The translations under genes were made by a program, and so were the position numbers. This document shows, one piece after another, positions 54,062-63,906 of a DNA stretch of 64,000 bases. A model generated the notes under the pieces. The model saw nothing but the letters and a program-made list of their open reading frames with translations. It searched no databases and was not told where the DNA came from. Position 1 is the first letter of the stretch. Every line of letters begins with the position of its first letter. The DNA comes from Shewanella denitrificans OS217 (GTDB lineage Bacteria > Pseudomonadota > Gammaproteobacteria > Enterobacterales > Shewanellaceae): positions 4,278,001-4,342,000 of the forward strand of contig NC_007954.1 of NCBI RefSeq assembly GCF_000013765.1, written 5' to 3'.

Positions 54062-55336
54062 TTAATTCGCTACGGATGAGCCATAACGCTCAATAACGGC
54101 TAACTGCTTAACTAAGGCGCCGCGATTTTCTTCAACCACGGCGATTGCCGCCTTTGAGGCTTGCTGGGCTAAATCGGCTTGTTCAAATAGGCTAAGTAAA
54201 TGCGCGGCCAATGTCTCTGCCGAGTCCACCACAGTTAAGCCACCGGCCTCGACCAGCAACTGAGTAATCTGCGTAAAGTCCCAATGATGAGGACCAACAC
54301 AGACAGAGAGCCCCATGGCCGCTGGCTCCAAAGGATTATGGCCGCCATTTTCAATCAAGGTGCCGCCCACAAACGCTTGATCGCCACAGCCATAGAGCAT
54401 CAATAGCTCTCCCATGGTATCCCCAAGTAATACCTGAGTATCGGCACTCATCTTTTGCTCAGTGCTACGTCTTGCAAGCTGCAGCCCTGCTTGACTGACA
54501 GTGCTCGCCGCCAACTCAAATTGCTCAGGATGGCGCGGCGCCATGATAAGCAAGGCCTTAGGGAAGCGTGCCAAAATGTGCTTATGTGCGGTTAATATGG
54601 CGCCAAACTCTCCCGGATGCACGCTACCCGCCACCCACACAGGTTCAACCGTTCGTTGCCACTGCTGGCGCAATACTCTTGCCTGCTGGCGTTTAGCATC
54701 ATCTATCTGCAAATCAAACTTTAAACTGCCACACACTTGTACCCGCCTAGCGTCAACCCCAAGGGCAATAAAGCGCTCTGCCTCTGCCTGCGTCTGCACC
54801 GCAATAACATCTAAGGACTGCAACATGGGCCGATTTAACTTAGGGTAATTGGCATATTTATCCGCAGATTTTTGTGACAAGCGGCCATTGGCTAACACTA
54901 ACTTACAGCCGCGCTTATGTGCTTGATGGACTAAATTAGGCCACAATTCGGTTTCCATAATGATGCACAGCTCAGGTTTAAGCTGCTTTAAGAAGCGCTT
55001 TACACTAAAAGGGAGATCGAAGGGTAGATAGCAATGCTGCACTGTATCGCCAAAGGCTTTGCGTACCTGGACCGAACCCGTTGGGCTGGTGGTGGTAACA
55101 GTAAAGTGCCACTCGGGATGCGCCTTCATTAACGCTTTAATCAAAGGTATCGCCGCTAGGGTCTCGCCCATGGAAACGCTATGGATCAATACCTGGCTTG
55201 AGTTTAACTTGCTCAAACCGAAACGCTCGCCCCAGCGGCCACGATAATCTGGGCTCTTGAAGGCTCGCAGGCTCAAATAGACCAAGAGTAATGGAGAAAG
55301 AAGATACAATAGCGCTGAATATAAATGACGATTCAT
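54062..55336 (-). CDS. waaA: 3-deoxy-D-manno-octulosonic acid transferase
   Basis: ATG 55336 (MNRHLYSALLYLL) leads directly into the N-terminal membrane helix; the earlier in-frame start is not needed. The 424-aa GT30 enzyme transfers Kdo to lipid A precursor at the inner face of the inner membrane. The acceptor part has RWGERFGL and IHSVSMGE with the catalytic Glu region. The donor part has GGTLIENGGHNPLEPAAMG. Length matches E. coli WaaA (425). Confidence 0.95.
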   Translation of the reverse strand: MNRHLYSALLYLLSPLLLVYLSLRAFKSPDYRGRWGERFGLSKLNSSQVLIHSVSMGETLAAIPLIKALMKAHPEWHFTVTTTSPTGSVQVRKAFGDTVQHCYLPFDLPFSVKRFLKQLKPELCIIMETELWPNLVHQAHKRGCKLVLANGRLSQKSADKYANYPKLNRPMLQSLDVIAVQTQAEAERFIALGVDARRVQVCGSLKFDLQIDDAKRQQARVLRQQWQRTVEPVWVAGSVHPGEFGAILTAHKHILARFPKALLIMAPRHPEQFELAASTVSQAGLQLARRSTEQKMSADTQVLLGDTMGELLMLYGCGDQAFVGGTLIENGGHNPLEPAAMGLSVCVGPHHWDFTQITQLLVEAGGLTVVDSAETLAAHLLSLFEQADLAQQASKAAIAVVEENRGALVKQLAVIERYGSSVAN

Positions 55337-55663
55337 CAGATGTTTTACGACAGGATAGAATTTGTCTGCCAATGCTAACACGGGCTGCCACAGTCACCAA
55401 GACAGCGGGGCTTAGGCGTTCAAGGTCTCGGGAAGTCCCCCTAAAATACCGCCTCTGTGCCTATGTCATAGCCACCGCAGTGGTCTGACCTTGAAATACT
55501 AAGTCCAAATACCCTATTTCTACTATGGTCAAAATTCTTTTGACGCCATACACTTGAATAAGTGTAAATACTTTAATTTTGCCCTGCCTTGCTTGCCCTG
55601 ATTGGATATAGCGCGCCTCAATCTCAATGGAATGAGAATAACTTAATAATAAATAGGAATGAG
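55337..55663. promoter_or_regulatory. Divergent region waaA / TetR regulator
   Basis: 327 bp containing both promoters; no gene or clear operator palindrome is seen. Confidence 0.4.
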
Positions 55664-56311
55664 ATGAAAACCCGTGATCGCATAGTACATGCCAGCTTAG
55701 AGCTGTTTAACTTAAATGGTGAACCCGGTATCACCACTAACCATATTGCCGCCCATTTGGGCATGAGCCCAGGTAACCTGTATTACCATTTCCGCAATAA
55801 AGAAGACATTATCCGCTCTATTTTTGACTTATATCAGCAGCATCTGGAAAAAGGCTTTCAGCCTTATGAAAACAAACAAGTGGATATGGCGCTGCTGATG
55901 GGCTACTTCGATGCGCTTTTTTATACCTTGTGGCAATTTCGCTTTATGTACGCCAATTTAGTGATTATTTTAGGTCGCGATGAAGAATTAAAACAAAAGT
56001 ATCTCGGTATTCAGCAGCAAGTGCTGGCCCGCAGCAGTAATATTTTACAGCAGCTTAAGAAAGACAAGGTACTGGATATTGCCGACGATGAAATCACCCC
56101 GTTGGCGGACACTATCCGTATGATTGCCGGTTTTTGGATTAGCAACCAACTGACCTACTCAGGGGCTGCTAACATTACCAAATCCTCTCTCTATGAAGGT
56201 CTGCTTAGAGTATTAATGTTGTTTAAAGCCTATTCCACCAGCGATTCTTTCGAGACGTTCAAGCACTTAGAGCAGCATTACCGCACCCTAGCCTTGGAAG
56301 ATGACCAATAG
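55664..56311 (+). CDS. TetR-family transcriptional regulator
   Basis: ATG 55664 has AGGA five bases upstream; the longer frame extends 25 codons into the promoter and is unlikely. The 215-aa protein has an N-terminal TetR helix-turn-helix (GITTNHIAAHLGMSPGNLYYHFRNKEDII) and an unassigned ligand domain. It precedes kbl by 177 bp, with a near-perfect palindrome between them, so it may control itself or kbl-tdh. Confidence 0.88.
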   Translation: MKTRDRIVHASLELFNLNGEPGITTNHIAAHLGMSPGNLYYHFRNKEDIIRSIFDLYQQHLEKGFQPYENKQVDMALLMGYFDALFYTLWQFRFMYANLVIILGRDEELKQKYLGIQQQVLARSSNILQQLKKDKVLDIADDEITPLADTIRMIAGFWISNQLTYSGAANITKSSLYEGLLRVLMLFKAYSTSDSFETFKHLEQHYRTLALEDDQ

Positions 56312-56341
56312 CATAAAAATGAGCCTACGACTCTACCCCCA

Positions 56342-56370
56342 GTTACAGATTAGAATTTCTAATCTGTAAC
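56342..56370. promoter_or_regulatory. 14-bp inverted repeat between TetR gene and kbl
   Basis: GTTACAGATTAGAA, one base, then TTCTAATCTGTAAC: a 29-nt near-palindrome. No T run follows, which makes a repressor site as likely as a terminator. Confidence 0.55.
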
Positions 56371-56488
56371 GCTTCCTTTCCCCCTTAACTCCTTCGCTGC
56401 TCTGTCCTGTTTAAAAAATACTGTGGGACAGTTCCAATACAGGTTAGAATGCCAACAATTCCCTATAAAAATACCTAGGAGAAATCTG

Positions 56489-57682
56489 GTGGCATCTACC
56501 TCATTCTACGCTCGTATCAAGCAACAAATCACCGACGTTAAAGCCGAAGGTTTATATAAAAGCGAGCGCGTTATCGCTTCGGCCCAGCAAACGGCAATCC
56601 AAGTTAATCACAATGAAGTTATTAACTTCTGTGCTAACAATTATTTAGGATTAGCCAACCACCCTGAACTCATTAACGCAGCCAAAAACGGTCTGCAGAG
56701 CCATGGTTTTGGCATGGCATCGGTGCGTTTTATCTGTGGTACTCAAGATATTCATAAACAGCTTGAGCAAAGCTTGAGTGAATTCTTAGGCATGGAAGAC
56801 ACCATTCTTTATTCTTCTTGTTTCGATGCCAACGCCGGTTTGTTTGAAACCTTGTTAGATGCCGAAGATGCCATAGTGTCAGACGCCCTAAACCATGCCT
56901 CAATTATCGATGGTGTTCGTTTATGTAAAGCCAAGCGCTTCCGTTACGCCAACAATGACATGAACGATCTTGAAGTGCAGCTTAAAGCCGCTCAAGCTGC
57001 GGGTGCCCGCAACATTCTGATCGCCACCGATGGCGTATTCTCTATGGATGGCGTTATTGCTAACCTAAAAGGCGTCTGCGATTTAGCCGATAAATACGGC
57101 GCACTGGTTATGGTCGATGACTCCCATGCCGTTGGTTTTATTGGTCAAAATGGCCGTGGCACCCACGAATATTGTGACGTCATGGACAGAGTGGACATCA
57201 TCACAGGCACCTTAGGCAAGGCATTAGGCGGCGCATCGGGTGGTTTTACTGCGGCGAAAAAAGAAGTGGTTGAATGGTTACGTCAACGCTCGCGCCCGTA
57301 TTTATTCTCAAACTCTTTAGCCCCCTCTATTGTCAGCGCCTCGATTCATGTACTTGAAATGCTAAAGACCGGCCATGACCTACGTGAAGCCGTGTGGGAA
57401 AACAGCCGTTATTTCCGCGAGCAAATGACAGCCGCAGGCTTTACCTTGGGCGGCGCCGATCACGCCATCATTCCTGTAATGATAGGTGATGCTAAACTGG
57501 CTAGTGACTTTGCCAATCGTCTACTGGCAGAACAAATTTACGTGGTTGGCTTCTCTTTCCCTGTTGTGCCTAAGGGTCAAGCCCGTATTCGTACTCAAAT
57601 GTCTGCCGCTCACAGCCGTGAGCAACTAGACAAAGCCATTGATGCATTTACTCGTATTGGTAAAGACATGGGCATTATTTAA
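56489..57682 (+). CDS. kbl: 2-amino-3-ketobutyrate coenzyme A ligase
   Basis: PLP enzyme that converts 2-amino-3-ketobutyrate and CoA into glycine and acetyl-CoA, the second step of threonine breakdown. GTG 56489 has AGGAG seven bases upstream and gives 397 aa, as in E. coli (398). It has the family core FCANNYLGLANHPE, VDDSHAVGFIGQNGRG and the PLP lysine in GTLGKALGGASGG. It is 27 bp before tdh, its partner. Confidence 0.96.
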   Translation: MASTSFYARIKQQITDVKAEGLYKSERVIASAQQTAIQVNHNEVINFCANNYLGLANHPELINAAKNGLQSHGFGMASVRFICGTQDIHKQLEQSLSEFLGMEDTILYSSCFDANAGLFETLLDAEDAIVSDALNHASIIDGVRLCKAKRFRYANNDMNDLEVQLKAAQAAGARNILIATDGVFSMDGVIANLKGVCDLADKYGALVMVDDSHAVGFIGQNGRGTHEYCDVMDRVDIITGTLGKALGGASGGFTAAKKEVVEWLRQRSRPYLFSNSLAPSIVSASIHVLEMLKTGHDLREAVWENSRYFREQMTAAGFTLGGADHAIIPVMIGDAKLASDFANRLLAEQIYVVGFSFPVVPKGQARIRTQMSAAHSREQLDKAIDAFTRIGKDMGII

Positions 57683-57709
57683 TCGGCCACGATTATTTAG
57701 GACATTATG

Positions 57710-58735
57710 ATGAAAGCATTAAGTAAATTAAAAGCCGAAAAAGGCATTTGGATGGTTGACGCACCAAAGCCTGTAATGGGTCACAACGACCTATTAATTA
57801 AAATTCGTAAAACCGCAATCTGCGGCACCGATATGCACATTTACAACTGGGACGAATGGGCACAGAAAACCATACCTGTGCCTATGGTTGTTGGCCATGA
57901 ATATGTCGGTGAAGTTGTCGACATGGGCGTTGAAGTCCGTGGTTTTACTGTGGGTGACCGCGTCTCTGGTGAAGGCCATATTACTTGTGGTCATTGCCGT
58001 AACTGCCGTGGTGGTCGTACTCACCTATGCCGTAACACCACGGGTGTTGGCGTAAACCGAGAAGGCTCATTTGCAGAATACTTGGTTATTCCGGCATTTA
58101 ACGCCTTTAAAATCCCAGCAGATATCTCTGACGATCTTGCCGCTATTTTCGATCCTTTCGGCAATGCCGTGCACACGGCGCTATCGTTCGATTTAGTCGG
58201 TGAAGACGTGTTGATCACAGGCGCTGGCCCCATAGGTATTATGGCTGCGGCTGTGTGTAAGCACGTCGGTGCTCGCCATGTGGTGATCACAGATGTAAAC
58301 GAATACCGCCTAGAGCTTGCCCGTAAAATGGGCGCGACTCGCGCAGTAAACGTCTCTAAAGAAAACTTAACCGATGTGATGACAGAGCTTGGCATGACAG
58401 AAGGCTTCGATGTCGGCCTTGAAATGTCAGGGGTTCCATCAGCGTTTCATGGCATGTTAGATACCATGAATCACGGCGGTAAAATAGCCATGTTAGGTAT
58501 TCCTGGCGGCGAAATGGCTATCGACTGGAGCAAGGTAATCTTCAAAGGCCTCATCATCAAAGGCATCTATGGCCGAGAAATGTTTGAGACCTGGTACAAG
58601 ATGGCGAGCCTTATTCAATCGGGTTTAGATCTATCGCCTATCATCACTCACCATTTTGCTATCGATGACTTCCAGCTAGGCTTTGAAGCCATGGGGTCGG
58701 GTCAGTCGGGCAAGGTTATCCTTAACTGGGATTAA
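57710..58735 (+). CDS. tdh: L-threonine 3-dehydrogenase
   Basis: NAD-dependent zinc dehydrogenase oxidising threonine to 2-amino-3-ketobutyrate for Kbl. The ATG at 57710 (MKALSKLKAE) gives 341 aa, as in E. coli. Cys38 (AICGTDMHIYNWDEW) and His/Glu in VVGHEYVG bind catalytic zinc; GHCRNCRGGRTHLC holds the structural zinc; ITGAGPIGIMAA is the NAD site. Operon with kbl, closed by a terminator. Confidence 0.96.
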   Translation: MKALSKLKAEKGIWMVDAPKPVMGHNDLLIKIRKTAICGTDMHIYNWDEWAQKTIPVPMVVGHEYVGEVVDMGVEVRGFTVGDRVSGEGHITCGHCRNCRGGRTHLCRNTTGVGVNREGSFAEYLVIPAFNAFKIPADISDDLAAIFDPFGNAVHTALSFDLVGEDVLITGAGPIGIMAAAVCKHVGARHVVITDVNEYRLELARKMGATRAVNVSKENLTDVMTELGMTEGFDVGLEMSGVPSAFHGMLDTMNHGGKIAMLGIPGGEMAIDWSKVIFKGLIIKGIYGREMFETWYKMASLIQSGLDLSPIITHHFAIDDFQLGFEAMGSGQSGKVILNWD

Positions 58736-58755
58736 CCGTTAAGCCAAGGCTTAAC

Positions 58756-58788
58756 AATAAGGGCTTGTATTTATACAAGCCCTTATTT
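58756..58788 (+). terminator. Terminator of kbl-tdh
   Basis: AATAAGGGCTTGTAT pairs with ATACAAGCCCTTATT over a 2-nt loop, 20 bp after the tdh stop. Confidence 0.85.
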
Positions 58789-58826
58789 CATACTTAACAT
58801 CATCTTTATTGCTTTTTAGGGTTCAC

Positions 58827-59135
58827 ATGTCAGCTTTTACGCATTTATCCATCAATCAACTGATCCACATGACCCAAGAGTCAAGTGACGTACAAATTGT
58901 CGATATCCGTGATGCCGCCAGCTTCCAAGCGGGACACATAGCGAATTCAATCAATTTGAACAATGAAAATATCAGCCATTTTATTGCCGATGCCGATATG
59001 GATAAACCTCTAGTGGTGGTGTGTTACCACGGCATGAGCAGCCAAGGCGCCGCCAGTTATTTGCATGAGCAGGGCTTCGATGCTGTCTATAGCCTAGATG
59101 GCGGCTACAGCGCCTGGAGCCTTGCTAATTCATGA
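58827..59135 (+). CDS. glpE: Thiosulfate sulfurtransferase GlpE
   Basis: Single-domain rhodanese of 102 aa. ATG 58827 has AGGG five bases upstream. The active-site loop VVCYHGMSSQGAA has catalytic Cys66 (E. coli Cys65). It moves sulfane sulfur from thiosulfate to cyanide or thioredoxin. Its stop overlaps the glpG start (ATGA), the same pairing as in E. coli but without glpD/glpR. Confidence 0.94.
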   Translation: MSAFTHLSINQLIHMTQESSDVQIVDIRDAASFQAGHIANSINLNNENISHFIADADMDKPLVVVCYHGMSSQGAASYLHEQGFDAVYSLDGGYSAWSLANS

Positions 59136-59974
59136 TAGCCATTGGCCAGCTTGACAATGCCCGTGCGGCGCAGGCATTTATCGATTATCTCAGAGGTATT
59201 GGGATTGATTGTGAGCCTGTGTCCAATGAGCAAGGTGTCATGCTGGTTATTCACAACGCCGAGCAACAAGCTCAAGCAAAAGCCGAGTTCGAACGCTTTT
59301 TGGCTGAACCCTATGCCGATCGTTATTTGAAAGCCTCATGGGACTCGGGTGATACTAAAGCACAGTTGGATTACGGCGCCGCTGGGCTAGGATTAGTACA
59401 ACACTTTATCACTCAGTCTGGGCCGCTGACCTTAGGGGTATTTGCAATAAGCCTGCTGCTATTTGCCCTGATGAACTTCGGCTTACTCGAACTGGTATAT
59501 ACAAGCTTATCGTTTTTTGGCGCCACTCAAGCGATTGATTTAACTCAGGTGTGGCGGGTATTTACCCCCAGTCTACTGCACTTTTCCCTTCTACATATTA
59601 TGTTCAACTTACTCTGGTGGTGGTACTTGGGCGGGAAAATTGAGTTAAGACTCGGTGCACCAAAGCTGCTGGTGTTATTGCTGGTTGCCGGCACTCTGCC
59701 GAATATATTGCAGTATTTTATTAGTGGCCCCAATTTTGGCGGGCTTTCTGGAGTCGTCTATGCCCTAGTGGGTTACACTTGGTTAATGGGCAAGAGGCGA
59801 CCACAATCTGGGCTACAACTTCCCGATTCCTACATGGGTTTTATGATGTTGTGGTTAGTGCTTGGCTTTACCGATCTGCTCGGCATGCCCATAGCCAATG
59901 GCGCTCATCTTGGTGGTTTGCTTATTGGGCTGACACAAGCGGCCTTTGACAGCCGCAAGCTCAAAGCCAGCTAA
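59132..59974 (+). CDS. glpG: Rhomboid protease GlpG
   Basis: 280-aa intramembrane serine protease. An N-terminal cytoplasmic domain (1-70) precedes six helices; catalytic Ser206 lies in GGLSGVVYAL and His259 in NGAHLGG. WRVFTPSLLHFSLLHIMFNLLWWW is the usual L1/helix 2 signature. Length and layout match E. coli GlpG (276). Co-translated with glpE. Confidence 0.95.
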   Translation: MIAIGQLDNARAAQAFIDYLRGIGIDCEPVSNEQGVMLVIHNAEQQAQAKAEFERFLAEPYADRYLKASWDSGDTKAQLDYGAAGLGLVQHFITQSGPLTLGVFAISLLLFALMNFGLLELVYTSLSFFGATQAIDLTQVWRVFTPSLLHFSLLHIMFNLLWWWYLGGKIELRLGAPKLLVLLLVAGTLPNILQYFISGPNFGGLSGVVYALVGYTWLMGKRRPQSGLQLPDSYMGFMMLWLVLGFTDLLGMPIANGAHLGGLLIGLTQAAFDSRKLKAS

Positions 59975-60001
59975 CCTTGATTAAGCAAAGTTAACTCGGA
60001 T

Positions 60002-60667
60002 CTAAACGTGAGGCTCACTCATTTCTAATACCCGCGCCACCAGCTTTTCGATACCAGTATGGGCTTCTGCGATGGAACCGGCCAACATATAAGCGGGCGT
60101 GCTAACTATCTTATTGATTTCATCAACCACGATTTCATCAACCTTGGCATCTATGTGCTTACCGCCCATTTCAGAAAACGCCTGCGCGCTAGCGCTGTCT
60201 GTACCTATGGTCGCCTTAGCGCCATGTCCGTAGATTTTTGGGATTATCATAGGGGAGATACAAATAAAGCCAACCGGCTTTGCCGCTAGGGCAAACTCGC
60301 GGATAAATACCGCAACTATGGGATTCACAGTGCAATCACTGCCAGTAATGGCGTAGTTAGACAGATTTTTAGCCGCACCAAAACCGCCAGGGATAATCAA
60401 GGCATCGTATTCACTCACGTCTAAAGACTTAGCATTAAGCACCTCACCGCGAGCGATGCGAGCCGACTCCACTAACACATTACGACGTTCATTAGTCGCC
60501 ACCTCTCCGGTAAGATGATTGACCACGTGCATCTGCTCAATATCCGGTGCGAAACATTGATAATGCGCCCCAGCACGAGACAAGGCGAGTAAGGTTAACA
60601 CCGACTCATGGATCTCAGTACCATCGAAGACACCGGCACCACTGAGCAAAACAGCAACATTTTTCAT
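60002..60667 (-). CDS. elbB: DJ-1/PfpI-type glyoxalase ElbB
   Basis: 221-aa class I glutamine-amidotransferase-like protein of the isoprenoid-linked ElbB family. It has LLSGAGVFDGTEIHE, the nucleophile-elbow cysteine in GFICISPMIIPKI and GGFGAAKNLSNYA. E. coli ElbB shows glyoxalase activity; the true role is unclear. Convergent with glpG. Confidence 0.93.
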   Translation of the reverse strand: MKNVAVLLSGAGVFDGTEIHESVLTLLALSRAGAHYQCFAPDIEQMHVVNHLTGEVATNERRNVLVESARIARGEVLNAKSLDVSEYDALIIPGGFGAAKNLSNYAITGSDCTVNPIVAVFIREFALAAKPVGFICISPMIIPKIYGHGAKATIGTDSASAQAFSEMGGKHIDAKVDEIVVDEINKIVSTPAYMLAGSIAEAHTGIEKLVARVLEMSEPHV

Positions 60668-61053
60668 TAAAACGTCCCTCGTTATATCAAGTTATTTTAA
60701 CAGTAAGACAACAAATTACTTGATCTGATTAAAAATCGTGCTAATTTAGTTGCTCGAATTTATCAAGACTTCAAAATAAAGCCAAGAAGTTTACATTTTT
60801 AAGCTCGAGAATAAAAAAATCCACAAATAAGGATGTTTTATCAAAATTATAATAACACTCACAAAAATTATTTTTACCCATTAAATTCAACACCTTATAA
60901 TTTTAATTTCCAGTCGCATTTAAAACTACTCCAGCATGTTGATTATTCCACTCACAGACTTATCCACAGGCTGCGGTTTAATTTGCCGTGGCCGAAAAGC
61001 TCTGTCTGTGGCATGCTAACGCTATCTCAGCTGACTGATAATGAACTCAAATT
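60668..61053. promoter_or_regulatory. Divergent region elbB / polA
   Basis: 386 bp, AT-rich near the middle. TTATCCACAGG (60960-60970) looks like a DnaA box core but is single, so no origin is claimed. No gene is seen. Confidence 0.4.
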
Positions 61054-63819
61054 ATGCCAATAATCCCAGAAAACCCCCTCGTCCTTGTGGATGGTTCTTC
61101 CTATCTTTATCGCGCTTACTACGCACCACCACATCTAACCAATTCTAAGGGTGAAGCCACGGGAGCGGTATACGGTGTAGTCAACATGCTTCGCAGCTTA
61201 ATGAGCCGTTATCATCCGAGTCACATTGCCGTGGTATTTGATGCCAAAGGTAAAACATTTAGAAATGATATGTACAGCGAGTACAAGGCGCAGCGCCCAC
61301 CCATGCCTGATGACTTACGCAGTCAAATCGCCCCTTTGCATAGAATAATCCACGCATTAGGCCTACCGCTTATCAGTATCGAAGGGGTTGAAGCCGATGA
61401 CGTCATAGGCACCATAGCCAAGCGTGCCAGCGCCGAAGGCCGTGCCACCTTGATAAGCACAGGTGATAAAGACATGGCGCAGCTGGTTAATGAACATGTC
61501 ACCCTGATAAATACCATGACAGACACCATAATGGGGCCTGAAGAAGTGGCCACTAAATTTGGTGTGGGCCCCGAGCTTATCATAGATTTCTTAGCCCTGA
61601 TGGGCGATAAATCCGATAACATTCCAGGTCTACCGGGTGTTGGTGAAAAAACCGCACTGGCCATGTTAAACGGAGTTGGCAGTGTAGAAAAACTATTAGC
61701 CGATCCCCAAAGCGTCCTTGAAGTGGGCTTTAGGGGCGCTAAAACCATGCCAGCAAAAATTATCGACAATGCTGACATGCTTAAACTCTCCTACCAACTG
61801 GCCACCATCAAAACCGATGTGGAGTTGGATCCCGACTGGGATCTTCTTGCGGTGAAGCCGCATAATAAAGATGAGCTTATCGCCTGTTATGGTGAAATGG
61901 AGTTTAAACGCTGGCTAGCTGAAGTATTAGATAATAAAGCGCCAACCCAAGTTAAAACATCATCCAATGCTGAGTCTGACGAAGTGATGGCTCCCGTTGA
62001 GGCCATTAGCGCCAAGTATCACACCATCTTAACCCTCGATGACTTAGATACTTGGATTGCAAAGTTAAGCCAAGCCAAACTCATTGCCATAGACACTGAG
62101 ACCACCAGCTTAAATTACATGGATGCTAAGCTCGTGGGGATTTCATTCGCCATCGAAGCAGGCGAAGCCGCATATTTGCCGTTAGCCCATGATTATTTAG
62201 ATGCTCCGAGCCAAATAGACATGGCAACCGCCCTTGAGAAGCTGCGGCCGCTACTGGAAAGTGACAACCCAGCTAAAGTAGGCCAAAACTTAAAGTACGA
62301 TATCAGCATTTTCGCTAATGTGGGCATCAAGCTTAAAGGCGTGCACTTCGATACCATGCTGGAGTCCTATGTGTTTAATTCGGTCGCCTCCCGCCATGAT
62401 ATGGATGGGCTTGCCTTAAAGTACTTAGGCCATAAGAACATTAGCTTCGAGGACGTTGCCGGTAAAGGCGCGAAACAGCTGACCTTTAATCAAATCGATT
62501 TAGACACCGCCGCGCCCTATGCCGCAGAAGATGCCGATATTACCTTACGTCTGCATCAACATTTATGGCCAAGGCTTGAGAAAGAGCCAGAACTGGCCCA
62601 AGTGTTCACCGAATTAGAATTACCACTTATTCAAGTTTTATCTGATATCGAGCGCCAAGGGGTACTTATAGACCCTATGCTATTAAGTCAGCAAAGTGAT
62701 GAACTAGCGCAGAAGATTGATAAGTTAGAACTTGAGGCCTATGAGATAGCCGGTGAGAAATTTAACCTAGGGTCGCCAAAACAGTTGCAAGTCTTATTCT
62801 TTGAAAAATTGGCATACCCTATCATCAAGAAGACCCCCAAAGGTGCGCCATCGACGGCTGAAGAGGTGTTAGTCGAACTCGCCTTAGACTACCCCTTGCC
62901 CAAGATTATCTTAGCTCATCGCAGCTTAGCCAAACTTAAGAGTACCTACACGGACAAACTGCCGTTAATGGTCAATGGCACCACGGGGCGAGTGCATACC
63001 AGCTACCATCAAGCGAATGCCGCGACGGGGCGCTTATCATCGAGCGATCCAAACCTTCAAAACATTCCAATCCGCACTGAAGAAGGTCGCCGCATCAGAC
63101 AAGCCTTTATCGCGCCGGCTGGGCGTAAAATTTTAGCGGCGGATTATTCACAAATTGAATTAAGGATCATGGCACATTTATCCCAAGATAAAGGCCTACT
63201 CACCGCCTTTGCCGAAGGTAAAGATATTCATAGAGCCACCGCAGCGGAAGTCTTTGGCGCACATTTTGAAGAAGTCACCACAGAGCAAAGGCGCCGTGCA
63301 AAAGCCGTCAACTTCGGTTTGATTTATGGCATGTCGGCCTTTGGCTTGGCTAAGCAGCTGGATATTCCTCGCAACGAAGCACAAACCTATATCGACACTT
63401 ATTTCGCCCGCTATCCTGGGGTATTACAGTATATGGAAGAGACCCGTGCTAGCGCAGCCGAATTAGGCTACGTATCGACCCTGTTTGGCCGCCGCCTGTA
63501 TCTACCAGAAATTCGCGATCGTAACGCCATGCGCCGCCAAGCTGCAGAAAGGGCTGCCATTAATGCCCCAATGCAAGGCACGGCCGCTGACATCATCAAG
63601 AAAGCCATGATCAACATAGCGAACTGGATCAAGACCGAGACCCAAGGTGAAATAACCATGATCATGCAAGTACACGATGAACTGGTGTTTGAAGTGGATG
63701 AAGCTCAAGCTGAAACATTAAAAGCCAAAATTTGCTTACTCATGGCACAAGCCGCCGATTTGGATGTCACCCTATTGGCAGAAGCGGGCATTGGTAATAA
63801 TTGGGATGAAGCCCACTAG
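61054..63819 (+). CDS. polA: DNA polymerase I
   Basis: 921-aa repair and Okazaki-fragment polymerase. The N-terminal 5'-nuclease domain (1-290) has LVDGSSYLYRAYYA, VEADDVIGTIAKRA and LMGDKSDNIPGLPGVGEKTA. The proofreading domain keeps AIDTETTSLN (Asp-Glu), so 3'-5' exonuclease activity should be intact. The polymerase domain has LAADYSQIELRIMAHLS (motif A), RRAKAVNFGLIYGMS (motif B) and VHDELVFEV (motif C). Size is normal. Confidence 0.98.
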   Translation: MPIIPENPLVLVDGSSYLYRAYYAPPHLTNSKGEATGAVYGVVNMLRSLMSRYHPSHIAVVFDAKGKTFRNDMYSEYKAQRPPMPDDLRSQIAPLHRIIHALGLPLISIEGVEADDVIGTIAKRASAEGRATLISTGDKDMAQLVNEHVTLINTMTDTIMGPEEVATKFGVGPELIIDFLALMGDKSDNIPGLPGVGEKTALAMLNGVGSVEKLLADPQSVLEVGFRGAKTMPAKIIDNADMLKLSYQLATIKTDVELDPDWDLLAVKPHNKDELIACYGEMEFKRWLAEVLDNKAPTQVKTSSNAESDEVMAPVEAISAKYHTILTLDDLDTWIAKLSQAKLIAIDTETTSLNYMDAKLVGISFAIEAGEAAYLPLAHDYLDAPSQIDMATALEKLRPLLESDNPAKVGQNLKYDISIFANVGIKLKGVHFDTMLESYVFNSVASRHDMDGLALKYLGHKNISFEDVAGKGAKQLTFNQIDLDTAAPYAAEDADITLRLHQHLWPRLEKEPELAQVFTELELPLIQVLSDIERQGVLIDPMLLSQQSDELAQKIDKLELEAYEIAGEKFNLGSPKQLQVLFFEKLAYPIIKKTPKGAPSTAEEVLVELALDYPLPKIILAHRSLAKLKSTYTDKLPLMVNGTTGRVHTSYHQANAATGRLSSSDPNLQNIPIRTEEGRRIRQAFIAPAGRKILAADYSQIELRIMAHLSQDKGLLTAFAEGKDIHRATAAEVFGAHFEEVTTEQRRRAKAVNFGLIYGMSAFGLAKQLDIPRNEAQTYIDTYFARYPGVLQYMEETRASAAELGYVSTLFGRRLYLPEIRDRNAMRRQAAERAAINAPMQGTAADIIKKAMINIANWIKTETQGEITMIMQVHDELVFEVDEAQAETLKAKICLLMAQAADLDVTLLAEAGIGNNWDEAH

Positions 63820-63867
63820 ATTGCAGAGTGGTTAAGCAACTGTTTTAAAATGAATAAATAGTTATTT

Positions 63868-63906
63868 AAAGCCTGCCGCCCTCATAATGAGGACGGCAGG
63901 CTTTTT
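63868..63906 (+). terminator. Terminator of polA
   Basis: AAGCCTGCCG-CCCTC pairs with GAGGACGGCAGGCTT, with TTTTT after it: a strong hairpin 48 bp past the stop. Confidence 0.93.

Noticed and set aside
60960..60970. TTATCCACAGG as part of a replication origin
   Set aside because: Only one DnaA-box-like match and no origin genes nearby.
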